Source: Dryas octopetala (Eukaryota; Streptophyta; Magnoliopsida; Rosales; Rosaceae). From it: 64,000 bases of DNA. The DNA is taken from the NCBI GenBank assembly GCA_963921425.1, contig OY992838.1, positions 16,731,085 through 16,795,084 of the forward strand, read 5' to 3'. The position numbers and the translations under genes are program-made. Positions 1-10,279 of the stretch are shown here, in pieces. Every line of letters starts with the position of its first letter. Position 1 is the first letter of the stretch. The notes beneath the pieces were generated by a model. The model saw only the letters and a program-made list of their open reading frames with translations. It did not search any database and was not told the origin of the DNA.

Positions 1-2289
1 TGTGCTTCTCCAATATAGCTTGTATTTATAGGGTTCAGTGGCAACCCTAATGGGCCCAGCCATTACTTGGCCTCAAAGAAAACTCCTAGCTTGTCAATCT
101 CAGAGATTTGATAAGATAAGATGTTTATCTTCTATCGACTTGGTCTCCAAGAATATCCAAACTCTTTCCATAGAGGCCAGGCTTGGAGTAGACTTGGGTT
201 TGAAGATAAAATCTTTGGCATTAATTATCTGGAAATCTCTTATGAGTACGGTCTTGATCTTGCCAATTGATGTGATTCCCCTCAAATCAGAACGACCTCT
301 TCGCCCCAAATTCTGAACTTGAGTGGACTCTTGCCTTGGTGAAAGACTAAATGAACATGGAAGTTCACAATTACACCGTCGACCGTGGCTCATCGTCCTT
401 GGGCATTGATTGGGCTTCCATGATGCTCTTGAATAATCTCTAAAGACCAACCTCCTTGTTGGAATAACTTGGTCGCAATCAAGCTTGGATACAACCATCA
501 ATTAGGTGAGGTTGTTGTATGTATACGGTCGTCCATGTGGTCGATTACTGTAAGAACATTTAACCTAAATATTAGTTGACTTTTTTAATTTGGCGCCGGC
601 CGAAATAGATGTTGGCCTAAACTAGAATCAAGATAATGATATAAACCATCTCAAAGCCCAATCTCTTACTTTACTTGGTTGTCGAGCTATGGCCTACATT
701 TAGTGGCGGTCAGAGTGCTAGAACTCGACCCTGAAATCACGGCTTAAATACATGTTAATCTAGGCCGCACAAGGATATCTATCATGTGATCCTAGTCCAA
801 ACTGATTTCGATCAACCGTTGGATTGTAGCCTAGGATATATTTTGGCCAATGGGAAAAATATCGGTTCAAATAGTATTACAAGTGGAATGACAAATTTAC
901 CCTTAAAAAGGTGATCACATGCGTGGCACGTGATAAATTTTTTACGAGATTTGCAGCCGAGTTTATATAAGTGACATATTAGCATCTAAAGTAAATTAAG
1001 TTGAGGGGCAGATTAGTATAACCCATAATTAATATCTTGAATTGACACCAAGGGCAAAGTTTAAATTATTTTTGAAAAATTTTCCCAATATATAAACTTT
1101 GGCGTTACCAATTGTGGACTTAAGGTGGTTATGGCTCCTAACCAACATATATGTTGCTCTCTGCATTTTCTAAAAAGGTTTAAAACTTTTCCTCAAAAAA
1201 GAAAAAATTTTAAAAAATATTTACAATATTCTAGAAAATTTTGAAAAAAGAAAACTACATAATCGCTGCCCAGTTAACGAATGTTAATTTATATCTAATT
1301 TTGTCTTTGAATGCAGACGAGGATTGACTAGTTTGTGTAAATTATGTCTCCCACGGATCGATGATCACCTGTTTATCAATTAAAGTTCACTTAAAATATA
1401 AGCATTAACAAAAAAACGATATATGCTACTCCTTAAAATAAAAAACTCTATGAATAAGATCGAACAATTAAAAAATGACACCAAATGGCTACCAAACTAA
1501 GCAAGGGTGCTTCCAACAATTGATTGGAAGTGAAAATTCCACCCAGAGAATAATATTATTTATAAGTACAAGCCATCCATTTATATCCACTGTATTATGT
1601 AAGAAAAATGATTTACTTAAATCCTTAAACTAAGTTTGTTTCTGCTTTACAAACCTTTTTTTTCCTTCTCATATCTCATATATTAGCCCTAGAGGCGTAT
1701 TTCTGCGGAGTGTCAATTAGTTTTCATACCGTGTATGATAGAGATAGAGAGTAGCTATATAGAGGAGAGGGGGTTCCATGATAACTGGTTATTATTATTT
1801 TTTTTATCCCATTATTTTATTGAAAAAAATTGCAAAAATTAGAGTTTATTCCTTCTAATATTTCTTATTTGAAAAAAATTAAATCTTATGGCTTTTTTTT
1901 TTTTTTTTTTTTTTTTCAAATAAAGCGCTTATTTTTTCTAAATAAAACCCTTTGACCATTGCCTTGTCAAATAAATATGTAATTATTTTTTTTATTTTTT
2001 TAGAGTATAGAGTACGAGTTCACTTCATGCTTTTATATAGAATAAGATTTGTGGAGGCTACATGTTAGGTTTTAATTATGAGATTTTAAAGGACCTAAAT
2101 GCAAGTCTCCATATTTTATTTTATATATAGTTTTATCCTTAGAATATTATTTTTATTAAAAAATTGTATTATGAAAGGGTACCTATTTAGGAAATTTTAT
2201 TTTTAGTGAAGATTGTAACATCAAAACCCTCATTCTGACTTACGAGAGAGATAGAGAGAGAGATATATATATATATATACACACACACA
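1..2289. other. Intergenic, AT-rich, no gene recognised
   Basis: I see no convincing gene. Bases 1-550 are less AT-rich and carry short open frames on both strands with no recognisable domain, so they may be part of an old repeat. The phrase 'tacatttagtggcgg' near 696-710 recurs near 13904-13918, which also points to dispersed repeat sequence. A poly-T run lies at about 1890-1915. A GA stretch followed by a TA stretch and then CA repeats lies at 2244-2289, directly before the foldback element. Confidence 0.5.
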
Positions 2290-2690
2290 GGCCCCTTCGA
2301 TCAGGTGTGAGATCCTACATTTAGTATTAAATGTGTGATAGGGCGGATGAGCCCACTCTATGTAGTTTTTCAACAATCCGAACCGTATATTTTTTAGGCC
2401 TCTATTCATAGATCATTCTTACAAAAAATTAGCCAAATCGAAAATCATTTGCCTAACTAACTTTGATCAAACAATTAGACGAACCAAATATTTTCGATAA
2501 AACAGTTTATTTGTTTAATCAAACTTAGATAGGCAAATGATTTCCGATTTGGCTAATTTTTTGCAAGGATGATCCATAAATAAAGACCTAAAAAATAGAC
2601 GGTTTGGATTGTTGAAAAATTATATGGAGTGGATCCATCCGCCCCATCTCACATTTAACACTAAATGTGGGATCCCACACTTAAAGCTCC
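2290..2690. mobile_element. Foldback MITE, about 190-bp arms
   Basis: The first half (about 2290-2485) and the second half (about 2495-2690) are imperfect reverse complements nearly over their full length. Both arms carry tttttcaacaatcc and aaaaaattagccaaatc in opposite orientations. The element sits between a TA/CA microsatellite on the left and a TA/TG microsatellite on the right, so the exact target duplication cannot be read. It has no coding capacity. The superfamily is unassigned; a transcript across it would fold into a long hairpin. Confidence 0.8.
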
Positions 2691-2757
2691 ATATATATAT
2701 ATGTATGTGTGTGTGTGCGCGCGCTCGCAAGAAATCATAGTATGTTAATGTACGTAG

Positions 2758-3236
2758 CAGGCACGGACCCACGTTGTGGGCTAGGAGGGCTAAAGCACCC
2801 CCTTATTTATTTTTTTTTTTTTTGCTTAAATTAAATATCCTATTAACCCCCCAATGCTTTACATGCTAGCCTAGTCCTAATATATTAATTGACCAAAATA
2901 GGTTTGTGTTCAATTTTATTATTTTATATCAAGCCAATAATTAAATAACTTCCTCATTTTAGAAAACAATGTTTGTTTTGCTCCACATTGTTCCTGTTTT
3001 CTATGAGAAATTTAAAGACAAGATCAATCCACTTGTAGAGAATGCAGCTGTTGAGATCAAAAAGCTCATTAGAGTTGCGTATTAAACTTGGTTTTGCCTC
3101 TGCAATCGAAACCCAGTCTTGGCGACTTGCCTTAGCCGGTCACCTGCCCGGTTCCTAAAAAATTTCTCTGCTGCTTCACGGTGCCAAGCTTTACCTAACT
3201 AGCACCCCCCAATTTCAATTCCTGAATCCGTCCCTG
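2758..3236. mobile_element. Non-autonomous hAT transposon, 479 bp
   Basis: The left end reads CAGGCACGGACCCA and the reverse complement of the right end reads CAGGGACGGATTCA, giving an imperfect 14-bp terminal inverted repeat. It is flanked by a perfect 8-bp direct repeat gtacgtag at 2750-2757 and 3237-3244. An 8-bp duplication with CAGGG-like ends is the hallmark of the hAT superfamily. The inside has short protein-like segments but no intact transposase, so it would depend on a transposase supplied elsewhere. Confidence 0.88.
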
Positions 3237-3244
3237 GTACGTAG

Positions 3245-4827
3245 AATGAAGTGCCTACATATTTAAATAAAAATAAGATTCTCGACTAATTGTTTGTAAT
3301 GGTCTTATATACTCACCAAAACTACATCGCCATATAAGGGTTTAGGGTTGACAGATTAACTGCGCGTTTTAGATTTTGAATTTAGTATAAAGAATTCATA
3401 TTGGAAAGACAAATGGAAGGCTAAAACTATTTTTGTATTTAACCCATCTAATTAAAACCAGATCCAATATGATATTTTTTTATTGTAAAAATAATGTAAT
3501 AAAAATGTCCTGACATCATCTTCCCCTGTGGAATATGAGCCCTGTACGAAATCCAATAACAAGAGAAACCTTGGGATCAGATCTTGAATATGTCAACTGG
3601 AAGACCTCTACACTTGTCCCGATAGACTCGTATGTTTATAAATAGGTTTCTTTTAATTATATTATCCACCACCTCCCACGTTAACTATGAACACTTAAAT
3701 ATACCACAATTCACGGTTTGTGTTATTTTCTTTCCCTTTTTTCTAAGCACAAAACTGTATCAACTGGCACTGTTTTTGTTTTTTGTTTTTCTTCTTAAAG
3801 TAATTAATTATCTAATTAAGGTTGCATTAACATGAAAGCATCTTAAAAATTCACATGCATATACACTTTAACATGTGTGTAGATGCGTATAAGATCCGGG
3901 CGAGTCCTCGATCATCTGCTAAACCCTTTTTTACTTGATTAGTAATTGTAGTCACATATTATAAAATCTAAAAGATCAGTATGAACAAACGAAGGCACAA
4001 AGTCATAATACCTTTTTAGTATATGTGGTTAGGATTGAAATTAACAAGCAAAACTGAATATAGCAATAAAATCGATCCAAATTCATTCATATGTACATAA
4101 TAGAAGAAATGGTGTTAAGAGTTCCTCCTCTTGCTTTCAATTTCGCTTATCCAAGTTCAAGAGTTGCTGTGATGGAATGGCCTTTAGATAATAGAGAGTG
4201 CTTGGGAGAGTTTCGATTGATAGACCACCCTTACGTGCCTACCGTAACTAAAGTCAATTTGTTTGTCAAAGGCGAAGATGGAGATCTGTCCTTTTAGACT
4301 TGAAGTGTAACCTTTGTTCTTCTTCTTTTTTATTTTTTTATTTTTTTTATTTTTTTTTATTGGATGAGTAAAGGTTACACCTTTCTACATAACAGGCAAG
4401 TGCATCCTGAGAATTTATTTCATGTGACAGTAGTGTCAAGTTATCATGCTGATGTAGTGTTAAATTTGCTTAAATTATAACATGTAGATAAATATCTTAA
4501 TCATAAAACCTAAACCCTAAAACTTTTACCCTTAATAATTTATACGCGTGTTATAATTTGAATGAATTTGTAATATTACGTTGACATACAACATGATCGA
4601 TGTTATCATCATAGACAATAATTTTTGGGGTCGTTGAGTTGTTGGGGTCGCTGCCAAATCATATCTCGGCGAGGATCCTTTGATGGTAATGAAGCTGCAG
4701 AGGATGGTGATTTTGATGTTGGGTCGTCGGTGGTGGGGTCGGCGGCGAGGTGGGTGGCTGAGAGCTACGGAGGGGAGGGTTCTGGGTTGGGGTGGGTCTT
4801 GGGTGGTGGGGTTGAATCTGGGTTTGT
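3245..4827. other. Intergenic, no gene recognised
   Basis: AT-rich sequence. A 68-codon open frame at 4091-4297 has no recognised motif. A G-rich patch at about 4625-4825 has open frames on both strands, but they are low-complexity and overlap, and I do not call them genes. The patch lies directly before an LTR-like start. Confidence 0.4.
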
Positions 4828-5115
4828 TGTAATATCCCAAAAAATTCAAATTTTCCTTTATAATTTACCTTGTTTTACATGGAATTGTTGGAGAGTTATA
4901 GTTTTTTTTTTTTAATTAATGTTTATAATTTGGTTTGACCCAAAAGTTGACTATTTTACTTAGTGAGTTATTAATCGTAATTTTGGTGCAGTTGGAAAGG
5001 TCTCGATCTCACGAACGCATACACGCGAACCGTTCGTGAATCGGAGCCATGATTTAAAAGTTACGGACTTTTTATTTTTGAGAGATATTTTAATAATTTC
5101 AAGTTAAGGGTTTTA
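4828..5115 (+). repeat. Fragment of a Ty3-type LTR, 5' part
   Basis: The segment starts tgtaatatccc. It carries the phrases gtttgacccaaaagttgac and, later, a ggtctcgatctcacgaacgc run that line up in order with the 5' part of the LTRs at 10280, 19797 and 25326 (tgacccaaagttgac, then aggtttcgatcc...). The downstream LTR sections (CT-rich tract, tandem array, terminal TGTCA) are absent, so this is a truncated fragment. Confidence 0.55.
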
Positions 5116-6408
5116 AAACTCAAAATCAAAACTCACTGAGTCTATAAAGTTACTTACATGTGATGCATGTGAAAAGGGGAAAAATGATTTTGTATTAGTA
5201 ATATATGTCCACTCGTATATAACATATGGATTGGCTACACTATATGACAATGTTATGATTATACAAAATAATTTTTCGAATATGAAAAACTTGATAAGTG
5301 CAAGAAATAAATTAGATTTTTAAATTTTTTTAATTACCATATGGTCCATATCATCTATATTTATTTTAAATTTTTTTTTAAAGATTTAATAATATATTTA
5401 CTATATTTAGAGACTTTTTTTATGTGTAACCGATACACCGCCATGTGTTGTAACTAATCTAACGTGTCAGGGTATTGTTGGACGACATGTTTATCTCTCC
5501 TAGAATATAATATTAATAAAATTCATCCATATTATGACACACATACTTGTTACATCGAAAAATCTCTCCTATATTTATAGCAAATTCCATAAAAGTATGG
5601 GCATTTTTTTCCCATAATGGTCACATGTGTTTTACAATTTGTTCCATAATGGTTAGTGGGCCCAGCCAACTTGTTGATGTCATGCAACTTTTGACTACAA
5701 ATCTCTCATATGTTTAGTAGTATTTGTTTAAAAGTGGGGTTTAAAATTTATGAATTGGATTTACGGTTTAGAAATGGGGTTAGGGCTTAGCTTGGGGTTA
5801 TGGAGCTTAAGACTTAGGATTGAGGTTATGGAACTTATGGTTTTAGAGCGCGTTTAAGTCTTGGGGTTTGGGCGGACCCCAAAACCCAGGAGCTAAATCT
5901 TAAGTTGTTTGCGTAGCAGTCAAACACAAACATATATTTGATAAGTTTCTAACATCATCAACATGTATACCAGTGACAATAAGCGTAATTAGATGGATAT
6001 TTATGTCTGATTTTTAGGATTTGAAATTTATCTTTTTTCTATTTTGGTCATGACTAAAATGGATTGAGTAATATGTAAATATGAAAATATTTAACGAATT
6101 ATTTGAAACTAGCCCATTTATTTATTACATTGGAGGGAATCTTGACTTATCCTAATTCTTACGCCATACCACATCTTTTTTCACCACTTGGGATAACTCT
6201 AAGAACTTATTTTTATAGTTATTATCAGATGACAAGGTACATACTGTTAATGATAAATGCAAAATTAGTATAAATAAAAGTTTATGTATGAATTTAGTAT
6301 AAATAATAATTTGGGTATTAAATTGGACAAAATAATAGTTTACGTATAAATATAGACAAATAAAATTTTGATACCTAATTGAGTTTAAGGCTAAAATTTA
6401 GGTGATAA
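5116..6408. other. Intergenic, AT-rich
   Basis: No gene is seen. Between about 5733 and 5890 there is a run of degenerate units of the kind ggggtttaggg / ggggttatgg, loosely telomere-like but too irregular to call an interstitial telomere. The remainder is AT-rich with no recognised element. Confidence 0.4.
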
Positions 6409-7551
6409 TGTAACAACCCAACTCAAATTTTGCTAGGAATTTAAAATTTTATTGGTTGAGGACCTAAGAAGTAAGAAAGAAAGTTGAGTTGTGATACCCA
6501 AGATTTTTTTTTTTTAATTAATTGGGAGGCAATAATAAGTTATGAAGTTTATAGAGATTTAATTGTAGTTAAAATGATTTTTGGTGATTAAATTTAAGCC
6601 ATGAAGGATTTATTGGGATATATTTGGAAACATTTAATTTAAGTTGAATAAGTTTCGGGGACTCAAGTTTAAAGTTGATGTAACACCCCGAACCTCGGAT
6701 CCATAAAAATACTGAATATCAAACTTTTAAACATGTTTTCTCTTTCTTTTGAGCCATGCACAACAACATAAATAAATACAATTTTTCTAAAAACATTTAA
6801 ACACACCACTGTGTAAAAATAGTTAATAAAATATTTGGTGGGTCCCACTGCCTCGTCTTCTCCTCATTGCCTCTTTAGCCTGCTAAACCTGCAAAATACA
6901 AACCCTACACCACATCCATGGTGTACCGGGTTATATAACTAACTCGGTAAGCTCACTAGAGCTCGTATGAGTGAAATGACTTAAATAATTATCCTCAAAT
7001 AATTCTTCAATTTCCATACTCAATAATAATCCACAATAAAAAATAAAAAAGTAATAGTCATTCCAAACATTTCAAGCTTAATAATCCACCATTAACCTCA
7101 AACATAATTTATATACCATATCTCCAACTGATTCACGATAATCCAAACCACACATCATATTCCATAATCTCATTTCAAATCATTAACATTCTCATCCTCA
7201 AGATTCAAGTCTAGACTTAACCAAATCCTAGCATACAATTCATACAAGCATACCATGCAAACAAAACAACTATCTAATTTCACTCACATCGCTCTTTGAA
7301 ATCCTCCAGTTTTAAAACTATTTTCAAAATCTCTTCTCAAACGTCATAGAAACTATTTAAACACAAGATAGAAGGGTTAAACAAGTAAGAAGTCGTTCTT
7401 CGAATACTTTATGAGTACAAGTATTATATAGCACCATATACTTAAGAATCAATATTAAATATAAAAAGAAATTTCCTCTTTAAACTTATGAAGTAGAAAT
7501 TCCTTGGAAAGAGAAATGAGGTTTTACCGTACTTCAAACTCGTAATTGTAG

Positions 7552-7722
7552 ACAATCTCCTGGCCACAATCCCGCGCATGGGCAGGTTCAAATTCTGGCC
7601 ACAATCTCGTACATAGAGGTCACTCTGCACGAGCAGGCTCGTATCTTGGCTACAATCTCGTACGAAGAGGTCACTCCGCACAAGCAGGCTCATATCCTGG
7701 CCACAATCCCGTGCATTTTACA
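7552..7722 (-). repeat. Tandem array inside a family 1 LTR
   Basis: About four degenerate units contain the words ggccacaatc / ggctacaatc followed by tcgta or ccgcgca and gcaggct. This is the minus-strand counterpart of the six-unit array at 12030-12310 in the sister LTR, but it has diverged in unit number and sequence. Confidence 0.7.
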
Positions 7723-9119
7723 CAGACACGCTTGTCTGATCAGTACGTGCATTTACACAGCAGTTTTTAAATACTCTTTAAATCTCTACTCACTTTTGAG
7801 ATAAATGGTTAAACATTTTTTAATTCCTTCCAAAATTCTCCTTAACAATCCAACTCATTAGAAATGTGTCTTTCCTCAAATCACAACGTCTCAAACCATA
7901 CATAAACATTCAAAGAAATGAACATCCAAGTTATATGTAATCTTTTAATAAACTAAATAACAATTAAAGACCCCCTTTTAAAATAAAGAATTCTTCGATA
8001 TGAATTATATCCAAAAGCTTGTTGAAATATTTCTTAATCGTCTAAAATATAAATTCCAAGATAAGGGAAATCGAACTATACAAAAGGTTATTTAAGCAAA
8101 CTTAAGATTTAAAACTCAAAGTTAATTTAAATATAATCAAAGAGATTGAAATCACATAGTAAAACATAAATTATTAAGATCAAGGTCCACTCACAGTTTA
8201 CTCCGAGCTATGCCGAATCCTTTCCGAAATTGATTCCTACTCACGACCCCTCACTTGTTTGCCACTCAAATCAAACAAATACTTTCTCAATAATTAATTT
8301 GATCATTCTGTATAATAATTGCCTACTTATTATTCATTTACCTCGACAATAAACATTTCTTTTCTAATTTAGTAATTATTCTCAGAGCAACTCTATAATT
8401 CCCAATTAATCTCTTAGCCTCAAATCCTCGTCAATTCATTCTCATGAGCCAAATCCTACACTTAGCCTCCTCTAACATATAACAACAAATCACACAAAAC
8501 GGACAAATCACTCACGGTACTCTACATTACAATCCAATAAGTTTCACTCACAGTTTAACTACGTAAAAATACCAAATTGCCCTTCTTGGCGCCATTGCTC
8601 AAAAATAAAATCCAACAGCATGACGACATCAAGAGTAAGATCTCCCGAGCTCGTGCACCAAATGGAACAAGAAGGGTTCCTAAGACTTCAATTGGGCGGA
8701 ATGGGTCAAACAACCATTAACCCACCGCCAAAAGTGGTGGTTCCGATGGTGGCAGCGGTGGCAAAAACCACGAGGATCAATTTTTGTAACTGGGTTGATG
8801 ATCAAAAGTCGCCGGAAACTGCTCAAATCGGCGGTGGGGTTTGGCTTCCCGAGCTTATTGCTCCATCGTGGAGCATCGAATGGACGAACGGAAACCATAG
8901 ATGTACTCACCATGACGAGGGGAACAAAGCCCAGTAGGTCCGGTGTCGCGTCGTCGCTGGAAAATGCAGATTGCCGGCGGGAGGTCGGCCTTGTTCTGCA
9001 TTGTTTCTTCGTCGTGGGTGATCGGTCGAAGAGGTAGAGACCAATGGGCCAGAGAGGAGAGGGAGGCGATGGCGGCAGGCCAAAACCCGAGCTGGTGATA
9101 GGCTCGGCGAGGGTGAGAG

Positions 9120-9120
<1 letters not shown>

Positions 9121-9191
<71 letters not shown>
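9121..9191. repeat. (GA)n microsatellite in LTR
   Basis: About 70 bp of nearly pure GA. It sits at the same LTR position as the CT tracts at 10613-10640 and 25690-25730 on the plus strand, just upstream of the GC-rich section in LTR orientation. It is therefore a conserved LTR feature that expanded in this copy. Confidence 0.95.
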
Positions 9192-9196
<5 letters not shown>

Positions 9197-10279
9197 ATAA
9201 AAAGTCTGATTTTTGGGTTTTAAAACCCCTTGGTACAGATTACAAGTTTGCCACTCACTTCAAATGTCCATAACTTTCAAAATGTAACTTAGATCAACGC
9301 GTGCTACGTGTCTATGAAATCGTAGGCTCAAGGCCGTTGTAGCGGGCACAGAGTCAAAATCAAAAGCTCATTAGTTTTAAAAGGCAACCTTGGGTCAAGC
9401 CCAATTTAAAATGAAAATTAACAATTATATCAAAACCTTTTTATTTTTCAAATAAATTCTCAAAATAATCAAAATAAATTCTCAAAATATTTAGAATAAA
9501 TCTTTGAAAAATACACAGTTTCACAGTTAATGCAGTAAGAAAATAGTAAAAGGCAAGAGGAACCCATAAAGATTTTCAGAACATTTTTCGGACCCGGATC
9601 CCTTATTTGTGAGTTTATTAGAGAAGTGGACGTTTGTGCCCTTAATAGAAAAGTTTGGGTTTACTAAGGGAATTAATTGAAAGATATCTTTAAATTTTCT
9701 AATTTTCGGCATGTTGGAAAGTTCTCGAGTTCACGAGCACGTAGATGAAAACGGAACAAGTTTTAGAATTACAATTTGGGAGAAATGGACAAACGAAGTA
9801 GGAGGGCCATTTTTGTTATTCATGCTCGAAGGTTTCAAAACCCCAAAAGTCCAAAATATTCTTGATTTTTCTCTCCTCTCTCCCCGACATCATCTCTCTC
9901 TTCTCTCTTCTCTCCTCAGCCTCGACCTTTCTCCTCTCTCTTCCTTTTCCCTGCTCGCGCGCGACCCATCCAACACTACCTCCTTCGCCGACACTCTCTC
10001 AGTGACCCAAGGCCACCACCCACTCCCCCTCTTTGGCGTCAACCTCCTAGTAGGGTCTAATCATTCATCTAAGTCGCGACTACGGCGTAGCAAGCCAAGA
10101 CCCGATTGCTACCTCCGTTGACAATCTTCATTTCCAGGCGACAAAGAGACACCAAACCACCAAGGTTCTCTTCCTCTCGTCACAAAGAGTCTTCCCCTAC
10201 CCCTTTCATTGCTTCGACGATTGCTCACTGCAGGGAATTGATAACTCAAAGACTGCGGCTCCTTCGACGAGTTTCCGGC

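Larger units (their letters stand above)
6679..9525 (-). mobile_element. Solo LTR, family 1, minus strand
   Basis: On the + strand it opens tgtaacaccccgaacctcgg, the reverse complement of the end of the LTR at 13211 (...cgaggttcggggcgttaca). It closes at 9525 with a decayed start (TGTGAAAC on the minus strand). Flanking 5-mers are gttga (6674-6678) and gttaa (9526-9530), four of five identical. The inside shows the same order of landmarks as 10280-13211, read backwards: tandem array (about 7552-7722), GC-rich section, GA tract, and the acacgtagcacgcg phrase near 9300. It has no coding capacity. It interrupts the LTR that spans 6409-15013. Confidence 0.85.

Noticed and set aside
100-501. 133-codon minus-strand open frame
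   Set aside because: No recognisable domain, an opposite-strand frame is also open, and there is no gene context; could be repeat-derived.
4532-4915. Open frames of 96 and 105 codons on opposite strands
   Set aside because: They overlap in a G-rich low-complexity stretch with no recognised motif, next to an LTR fragment.
5733-5890. Interstitial telomere repeat
   Set aside because: Units are irregular and only loosely like TTTAGGG; no perfect tandem run.
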